From assembly GCA_964557125.1 (NCBI GenBank), contig CAZKYX010000005.1:1-60385 (forward strand): a stretch of DNA of 60,385 nt, read 5' to 3'. Source of the stretch: CAZKYX01 sp964557125 (GTDB lineage: Bacteria > Patescibacteriota > Microgenomatia > Levybacterales > GWA1-39-11). The notes under the pieces are model-generated. The model was not told the origin of the DNA. It searched no databases and saw only the letters and a list, made by a program, of their open reading frames with translations. The position numbers and the translations under genes were made by a program. Numbering within the stretch: position 1 is the first letter of the stretch; every line of letters starts with the position of its first letter. Shown here one piece after another: positions 60,317-60,385 of the stretch.

Positions 60317-60385
60317 ATGATAAGCAATGTAATTTTGAACTTACTTAGCAAGGTTTCTTGAGATTTCAAAAAAAGTATAGTTCTT

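Noticed and set aside
1..60385. Alternative genetic code (TGA as Gly, as in Gracilibacteria)
   Set aside because: TGA ends full-length conserved genes (for example at 10158 and 45418) and no conserved frame reads through TGA.

Overview
The window looks like a piece of a Patescibacteria (CPR) genome, most likely Microgenomates. It is AT-rich and very compact. Genes overlap by 1-35 nt or sit a few bases apart, and no stretch without a gene exceeds about 200 bases. The surface proteins have Thr/Pro-rich linkers and the major pilins have a conserved N-terminal half that I associate with Microgenomates; this placement is by recall, not by a search. TGA is used as an ordinary stop (for example at 10158-10160), so the code is standard and not the Gracilibacteria code. 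I found no rRNA, tRNA, CRISPR array, insertion sequence or prophage. A 100-N gap at 6901-7000 lies inside groEL, and its flanks carry the same 55 bases. The gap therefore appears artificial, and groEL is intact once the overlap is collapsed.

Layout. (1) 42-3620: murJ (lipid II flippase) and lepA; lepA seems to start at ATT and its 3' end is duplicated just downstream. (2) 3630-4808: a cell-surface cohesin-like/PKD protein. (3) 4927-7128: groES-groEL behind a promoter with a degenerate CIRCE. (4) 7193-14071: an unknown protein, tatD, then envelope glycan genes (family-2 glycosyltransferase, GT-C transferase, small membrane protein, WecA/TagO-type transferase, UbiA-type phosphoribosyltransferase). 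(5) 14068-18412: PEGA/SH3 protein, Hsp20, an acyl-ACP-desaturase-like diiron protein, metG and a small membrane protein. (6) 18472-22150: hrcA-grpE-dnaK and a His-rich secreted protein. (7) 22163-33179: a secreted 699-residue protein, a VirB2/TrbC-like pilin, a VirB6/TrbL-like channel protein, a Clp-type unfoldase with Gln/Pro-rich tails, a stand-alone protease prodomain, a subtilase, and a zinc-finger-less DnaJ. This is the best candidate for an uncharacterised secretion or surface-processing system.

(8) 33185-42532 (minus strand): a ten-gene type IV pilus operon in the order pilB, pilC, fimT/gspH-like, a giant pilin-adhesin, pilW-like, pilX-like, a PilM/PilN-like bitopic protein and three major pilins. 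Two of the pilins share 426 identical bases. (9) 42734-45420: a small membrane protein and a membrane-anchored Clp-like protein whose first AAA domain has lost its ATP-binding and hydrolysis residues. (10) 45441-47510: D-2-hydroxyacid dehydrogenase and polyprenyl synthase. (11) 47507-52281: RND pump plus membrane-fusion protein. (12) 52428-56571: holin-like membrane protein, two exported or membrane Pro/Thr-rich proteins, tgt, a decayed locus with a CYTH-like tail, a SIMPL protein and a 64-residue protein. (13) 56574-60316: MacAB-like efflux operon followed by a MutY-like glycosylase that lacks Fe-S cysteines.

Two themes link the window. Protein quality control is heavily represented (GroESL, HrcA/GrpE/DnaK/DnaJ, Hsp20, two Clp-type ATPases, a subtilase) and stands beside surface machinery (type IV pilus, T4SS-like pieces, efflux pumps, glycan synthesis). 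Many genes also carry a -10 hexamer only 6-12 nt before the start codon, which suggests leaderless or nearly leaderless transcripts as a common mode of expression here.
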